Shown piece by piece: positions 14,377-18,180 of a stretch of 18,180 nucleotides of DNA (positions are counted from its first letter, which is position 1; every line of letters begins with the position of its first letter). The DNA is from Euryarchaeota archaeon UBA226 (GTDB taxonomy: Archaea > Thermoplasmatota > Poseidoniia > Poseidoniales > Poseidoniaceae): contig DAWL01000194.1 in the NCBI GenBank assembly GCA_002505935.1, positions 1-18,180 on the forward strand, written 5' to 3'. The position numbers and the translations under genes were made by a program. Under the pieces are notes generated by a model, which worked only from the letters and a program-made list of their open reading frames with translations, ran no database searches and was not told the origin of the DNA.

Positions 14377-15255
14377 ATGCCCCAGACCTCCGAAGGATTG
14401 ACAGCCCGTCTGCTGAGCCGCAGTGTCGGAGATAGCGTGCGCATCGTGTATCTGGTCAAAAACAAGGAGTTGCGGGTAGTTTCTGCAATTACTCGCGCTG
14501 AGACCTTCGCCAAAGATGTCGTAGTCATCGATATGGGAAGTACTGACACCACTCTAGATATGGCTGACCAGAAGGGTGCAAAGACCATTGCAATGCAAAG
14601 CGATTGTACGATTCCCGAGATTGCAAGGGAGTTACTGAAACTTGAGGAGTTAGAAATGACCCTTGTGATTCATCTTTCAGATGCTTGGAGGTTACGAGAC
14701 CTTCCAGTCAACGTCAATCGAACTTACGAGGGAAGGGACATCAATCTAGCATTGGCGCATTATACCGATGTAGAACCAGGAGATTTTGAAACTGTGATCT
14801 ATGCTGATGCCGAGTTAGATTTGTTGGCTGCCACACCAAAGGGACTGGCAGCATTAGCAGAATGTTCTCCTGAAGACAAGTGCGTTGACTTACCATCATC
14901 GTTGAATGTGCGGGTTCATTTGGCTAAACAACCGACTCAACCATTGAAGCGAGAATCCCTAGCTACGGCTTCTAGATTTGCTCAATTATTCCACTGGATG
15001 TTGTCAAGTAGGCACCCACTGATTCTCTTTGGACTTCCCGGTCTTGTTTGCTTTATTATTGGCTTCACATTGACTGGGGATGTGGTTGATGAGTTCCAAT
15101 CGATGAATTCAATCACCCTAGGAGTATCGTTGGCTACTGCCGCGGTTACTCTCATAGGACTCTTTGCAATGATGACCAGTCTTATGCTCTATATTCTTGG
15201 CAAGCAAGTAAGACAGATTCAGCGTCAGTATGATGACTGGCCTACTCCAGAGTGA
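14377..15255 (+). CDS. Degenerate GT2-like membrane protein
   Basis: The N-terminal part keeps the GT2 outline, VRIVYLVKNKELRVVSAITR then VVVIDMGSTDTTLDMADQKG, where active enzymes have an IDDGSxDxT motif. The later metal-binding DxD region is eroded to VIHLSDAWRLRD, and the rest of the catalytic half is shortened. The C-terminus (about 205-280) is membrane-embedded: RHPLILFGLPGLVCFIIGFTL and TLGVSLATAAVTLIGLFAMM, followed by a basic end. This is the tail arrangement of many archaeal GT2 proteins. It is probably not an active transferase and may be a partner or relic. From the ATG at 14377 the protein has 292 residues; a GTG at 14437 with GGAGAT just upstream would begin directly at the GT2 domain and relieve the two-base divergent gap. 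A HAD phosphatase gene follows after 9 bases. Confidence 0.65.
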   Translation: MPQTSEGLTARLLSRSVGDSVRIVYLVKNKELRVVSAITRAETFAKDVVVIDMGSTDTTLDMADQKGAKTIAMQSDCTIPEIARELLKLEELEMTLVIHLSDAWRLRDLPVNVNRTYEGRDINLALAHYTDVEPGDFETVIYADAELDLLAATPKGLAALAECSPEDKCVDLPSSLNVRVHLAKQPTQPLKRESLATASRFAQLFHWMLSSRHPLILFGLPGLVCFIIGFTLTGDVVDEFQSMNSITLGVSLATAAVTLIGLFAMMTSLMLYILGKQVRQIQRQYDDWPTPE

Positions 15256-15264
15256 GGTTCACGC

Positions 15265-15999
15265 ATGACTCGTGGTCTGGTATGCTTTGACATGGACAGG
15301 GTTCTAGTGGACCATATGTCGACATGGCAATGGGTATACGATAAGTTGGACATCTCCAATGAGGAGGCATTCAATCTATACAATCAGGGGAAGTTGAATG
15401 AATGGGATTGGATTATCCTTGATCTCGAACTTATCAGGTCAGCAGTTGGTGGAGTTTTGAAGGATGAGCAACTGCGAAATTGGTTGCATGATTGTCCGAT
15501 GATGCTTGGTTGGAAGGAATGTATTCAGGGACTTTTAGATGATGGTCACGAGGTTGCAATCATTAGTGGAGGAATGCAGCATGTGGCTCGAATGGTAGCA
15601 TCAGAATTTGTTAGTGAAAACGATTGGCGGCGCAGATGGGGAGGTATAGACCGACATACTGCAAAGCAAATGGCTGGAAAGGATTCGAGAGTGCATGTAT
15701 TCTGCAATGGTTGGACTTCAGATTCCGAAGGAATAGTTCCTGAAACAGGTCGTTATCAGGTTCAGATGCACGGTAAAGGCAGCATAGTCAAAATGCTTCA
15801 GAGAAGATTGGGCATTTCGGCAGAAATGACTGCTTCAGTTGGAGATTCAGCAGGAGATATCGATATGTTCCATGCTAGTGGATTTTCAATCACATTCAAC
15901 CCTTGGGATGAGCGACCTGGGCAGCATTCAAGCATTGTGATTGAGCAGAAAGACCTCAATTTGGCCCTGCAATCTATTCGCCAATACTTCAGGGAGTGA
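15265..15999 (+). CDS. HAD-family phosphatase, phosphoserine phosphatase-like
   Basis: A 244-residue haloacid dehalogenase superfamily hydrolase. Motif I is FDMDRVLVD (nucleophile Asp9, acid Asp11, with Arg where most SerB-type enzymes have Gly). A helical cap follows (about 20-80). Motif II is IISGG (Ser101), motif III the lysine in GKGSIVK (Lys171) and motif IV SVGDSAGDIDMF (192-202). The order and the SGG motif resemble phosphoserine phosphatase, but the substrate could equally be a sugar phosphate, considering its glycosyltransferase-like neighbour. The ATG at 15265 has a GAGGTT ribosome-binding site overlapping the upstream stop region, 9 bases after the GT2-like gene, so the two are an operon. 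The last 11 bases overlap asnS on the other strand. Confidence 0.82.
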   Translation: MTRGLVCFDMDRVLVDHMSTWQWVYDKLDISNEEAFNLYNQGKLNEWDWIILDLELIRSAVGGVLKDEQLRNWLHDCPMMLGWKECIQGLLDDGHEVAIISGGMQHVARMVASEFVSENDWRRRWGGIDRHTAKQMAGKDSRVHVFCNGWTSDSEGIVPETGRYQVQMHGKGSIVKMLQRRLGISAEMTASVGDSAGDIDMFHASGFSITFNPWDERPGQHSSIVIEQKDLNLALQSIRQYFRE

Positions 16000-17317
16000 C
16001 TCGACGGCTGTCTCTAGGGAACGGAATCACTTCACGGATGTGTTCAGCACCAGCAAGCCATGACACTACTCTGTCAACTCCTAGTCCAAAGCCACCGTGT
16101 GGTACTCCACCGTAGCGCCTGACATCGATGTAGAACTCATATGGCTCGCGCGGAGTCCCTTCTTCGTCTATTCGCTCGAGGATTTCTTCTTCAGACCAAG
16201 TCCTCTCTCCTCCACCAATGATTTCACCATAGCCTTCTGGTGCTAGTAGGTCATGACACAACACGTATTTCGAATCCTCGGGATCAGGTCGATGGTAGAA
16301 TGGCTTGGCTATTCGTGGGTAGTGAGTAAGGAAATGCGGCACCTCGAAATCTTGAGTCAATATCTTCTCTTTGGAGTAGTCCAAGTCCTGCCCCCATTCG
16401 ATATCAACTCCTAGAGCCTGCAAGCGTTCAATGGCTTCGTCATAGCGTATTCTCGGGAATGGATTATCCGCATATCTACGAATCAAATCCAAGTCACGAC
16501 CAAGTGACTCAAGTTCTTCAGAGCGTTCTTCCAGTAGTGTCTTGCAGATATGGCGAACTAATGCTTCTCCATGTGCCATAACATCCTCGTTCCCTCCCCA
16601 AGCAATCTCCATCTCGGCATGCCAGAATTCGGTTAGGTGCCTGCGCGTTCTGCTCTTCTCAGCTCTGAACGATGGTGCAATGGTATACAATCTCTCAAGC
16701 GCAGGCATTGCGGCTTCTGCATATAGTTGCCAGGATTGAGTCAAGTACGCCTTGCGTCCAAAGTATGGAACTTCAAACAGTGTGCTTCCACCTTCCACAG
16801 CTCCGGCCACGAAACATGGGGCTTGGTACTCGGTGAAATCCAGATTTCTGAAATAAGAATGAATTGCACCAAAGACGCTTGAACGAATCTTCAGCATAGT
16901 GGTCATGCGAGAAGTACGAAGGTACAGGTGTCGATTATCGAGTAAGAACTCGGTCTCTCCGCCATCAGCTGCTTCCATTGCACTCTCAGTAATTGGGAAG
17001 GGAGAATCTGGATTTACTGGACCTATGACTTCTACGCCAGATACTGCAAGTTCGTAGCCGCCCGAACGCTGGTCTTCCTTGACCGTACCACTCAATATGA
17101 TACTAGATTCAATGATTGCTGATTTCAAGGCATCTAGTTGTTCATCTTCGAGGTTGCCCGCCTTTGCAACACATTGGATGCTACCGGTCGAATCTCGGAT
17201 TGTAACGAAACAGATCTTACCGCTGCTTCTTGTCCTCTTCACCCATCCTTTGAGAGTGACCTCTTGTTCGGTCAATGCTCCAGATAGAGCATCAGAAATC
17301 CATGTTTCCTTGGCCAT
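15989..17317 (-). CDS. asnS: Asparagine--tRNA ligase
   Basis: A class IIb synthetase that charges tRNA-Asn. The 442-residue protein has the N-terminal OB-fold anticodon-binding domain (about 1-105, VTLKGWVKRTRSSGKICFVT), motif 1 region (LKIRSSVFGAIHSYF), the flipping-loop region EGGSTLFEVPYFGRKAYLTQ (175-194), motif 2 FRAEKSRTRRHLTEFWHAEM (217-236) and motif 3 GGFGLGVDRVV (408-418). STLFEV and SWQLYAEAAM favour AsnRS over AspRS, which usually has AELF and SPQLYKQ there; a direct enzyme lets the cell avoid amidation of Asp-tRNA-Asn. The ATG at 17317 follows AGGTG. It overlaps the HAD gene by 11 bases tail to tail and diverges from arcC across 107 bases. Confidence 0.92.
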   Translation of the reverse strand: MAKETWISDALSGALTEQEVTLKGWVKRTRSSGKICFVTIRDSTGSIQCVAKAGNLEDEQLDALKSAIIESSIILSGTVKEDQRSGGYELAVSGVEVIGPVNPDSPFPITESAMEAADGGETEFLLDNRHLYLRTSRMTTMLKIRSSVFGAIHSYFRNLDFTEYQAPCFVAGAVEGGSTLFEVPYFGRKAYLTQSWQLYAEAAMPALERLYTIAPSFRAEKSRTRRHLTEFWHAEMEIAWGGNEDVMAHGEALVRHICKTLLEERSEELESLGRDLDLIRRYADNPFPRIRYDEAIERLQALGVDIEWGQDLDYSKEKILTQDFEVPHFLTHYPRIAKPFYHRPDPEDSKYVLCHDLLAPEGYGEIIGGGERTWSEEEILERIDEEGTPREPYEFYIDVRRYGGVPHGGFGLGVDRVVSWLAGAEHIREVIPFPRDSRRVTP

Positions 17318-17339
17318 TTCTACACCTACTGGGGGTTTG

Positions 17340-17352
17340 CAGAGCGGCTCTG
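17340..17352. promoter_or_regulatory. 13-base perfect dyad between asnS and arcC
   Basis: CAGAGC-G-GCTCTG is a perfect dyad with a one-base centre, too tight to fold as a hairpin and so more like a protein-binding site. It lies 22 bases upstream of the asnS start and 72 bases before arcC. A weak TATA-like ATCTTATG sits near 17383-17390, about 35 bases before the arcC start. An operator role is a guess. Confidence 0.3.
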
Positions 17353-17424
17353 TTCTTCAATGCCTTGGCTGTTGAATGTCCCATCTTATGTCAACATTGA
17401 AGCCGAGAATCCCCTGCACGGCAT

Positions 17425-18180
17425 GTGTCACCAGAGATTCCAGTGCCCGATGACAGCACCCGCAATGTTGCGGTCTATGCTATCGGAGGCAATGCTCTAT
17501 CCGATGTTGGAGCACCTGGAGACGAGGCTCTTGTGCTGCACAAAGTGATGGGTGATGTGGTCAATCTACTAGAGGCTGGATACAGGGTTGTAATTACCCA
17601 TGGAAACGGTCCACAGGTGGGCGACCTTCTATTGTTGGAAGAGACCAGCATGAGCGAGCCTAAGCGTCGCGAATTGGACGAATGGGTTGCTGCAACACAA
17701 GGAATGATTGGGCATTCTCTAGCCCTCAATCTAGAACGGCACTTGATGAGTAAGCACCGACCTGAAAGAGCTGCAGTTGTATTGACGAGGGTCGAGGTCA
17801 ACGAGAACGACATAGCCTTCGCTGCCCCAACCAAGCCTGTAGGTCCAATCCTTGAGGAGGATACCATCTCAAAGATGGATTGGGATGTAGCAACAACAGT
17901 GCACGGCCCTAGAAGAGTGGTTGCTTCTCCTCAGCCAATCAAGATCATGGATATCGATGTCATCAACAGCCTGTTGGGATTGAATGCTGTTGTCATCTGC
18001 TGTGGAGGCGGTGGCATTCCTGTGCAAGTCAACGATGAAATCAGGGGTGTGCCAGCAGTTATCGATAAGGACAGAGTCTCTGCCTTACTTGCCACTCAAG
18101 TAAATGCTGATGTATTCGTGGTCTCAACAGCAGTAGATGCAGTACGCAGAGATTTTGCAGGTCCAAATGAGGAAGTAATC
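17425..18180 (+). CDS. arcC: Carbamate kinase (3' end outside window)
   Basis: The first 252 codons of an amino-acid-kinase-family gene; carbamate kinase is about 310 residues, so some 60 are missing at the right edge. It interconverts carbamoyl phosphate plus ADP with carbamate plus ATP, ending the arginine deiminase route or supplying carbamoyl phosphate. Motifs: VAVYAIGGNAL (15-25), VVITHGNGPQVGDLLLLEET (55-74), TKPVGPILEE (136-145), GPRRVVASPQP (161-171), ICCGGGGIPV (191-200) and GVPAVIDKDRVSALLATQV (208-226), in family order and spacing. An in-frame TGA lies shortly upstream, and the first start after it is GTG at 17425, giving MSPEIPVPDDSTRNVAVYAI; a second GTG at 17443 is possible. No arginine deiminase or ornithine transcarbamoylase gene is in the window. 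Confidence 0.9.
   Translation, partial: MSPEIPVPDDSTRNVAVYAIGGNALSDVGAPGDEALVLHKVMGDVVNLLEAGYRVVITHGNGPQVGDLLLLEETSMSEPKRRELDEWVAATQGMIGHSLALNLERHLMSKHRPERAAVVLTRVEVNENDIAFAAPTKPVGPILEEDTISKMDWDVATTVHGPRRVVASPQPIKIMDIDVINSLLGLNAVVICCGGGGIPVQVNDEIRGVPAVIDKDRVSALLATQVNADVFVVSTAVDAVRRDFAGPNEEVI

Noticed and set aside
1..18180. CRISPR array, insertion sequence, prophage or integron
   Set aside because: I saw no regularly spaced direct repeats, transposase or integrase motifs, or target-site duplications.

Overview
The window looks like a gene-dense piece of a euryarchaeal chromosome, most likely a marine Thermoplasmatota lineage such as Marine Group II (Poseidoniales). The assignment is inferred from gene content only. 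Archaeal markers are a proteasome beta subunit, the KH/metallo-beta-lactamase/beta-CASP termination nuclease aCPSF1, a SepF-like protein, a ZPR1 zinc-finger protein, archaeal-type TrpRS and AsnRS, and a tRNA-Pro gene without an encoded CCA. Mixed in are bacterial-looking genes (thyA-folA, a PlsC-type acyltransferase, carbamate kinase) and secreted or lipobox proteins, a mixture typical of those plankton. No transposon, integrase, CRISPR array or rRNA is visible, and no stretch over 300 bases lacks a gene.

Layout. Positions 1-2993, all leftward: a membrane-anchored secreted protein of unknown family, thyA, folA, and the 5' part of a secreted repeat protein whose promoter sits inside two joined palindromes. 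Positions 3097-6894: a PlsC-like acyltransferase (+) facing a saccharopine/lysine dehydrogenase-like enzyme (-), then trpS (+) facing a ZPR1 protein (-). Positions 6907-10192: sepF-like (-, upstream of ZPR1) diverges from psmB (+), which is followed by aCPSF1 (+). Positions 10193-11780: a small two-helix membrane protein (-) diverges from a protein with the pyruvoyl-dependent arginine decarboxylase fold but without its self-cleavage serines, followed by a zinc-ribbon protein and tRNA-Pro(UGG) with a perfect hairpin just ahead of it. Positions 11943-15999: an Asp-box beta-propeller lipoprotein and a GT2 glycosyltransferase (-) diverge from a degenerate GT2-like membrane protein and a HAD phosphatase (+). 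Positions 15989-18180: asnS (-) diverges from a 3'-truncated carbamate kinase gene (+).

Genes that work together: ThyA and FolA make dTMP and recycle the dihydrofolate this produces; their genes are translationally coupled. PsmB and aCPSF1 are housekeeping protein and RNA turnover functions. The 11943-15999 block looks like surface glycan or envelope work. Packing is extreme: all four clear convergent gene pairs overlap or abut with no terminator space.

The observations most worth following are the decarboxylase homologue with Glu-Gly in place of the cleavage Ser-Ser, the degenerate glycosyltransferase beside an apparently intact one, and the double palindrome around the promoter at 411-451. 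I did not find a clearly new multi-gene system.
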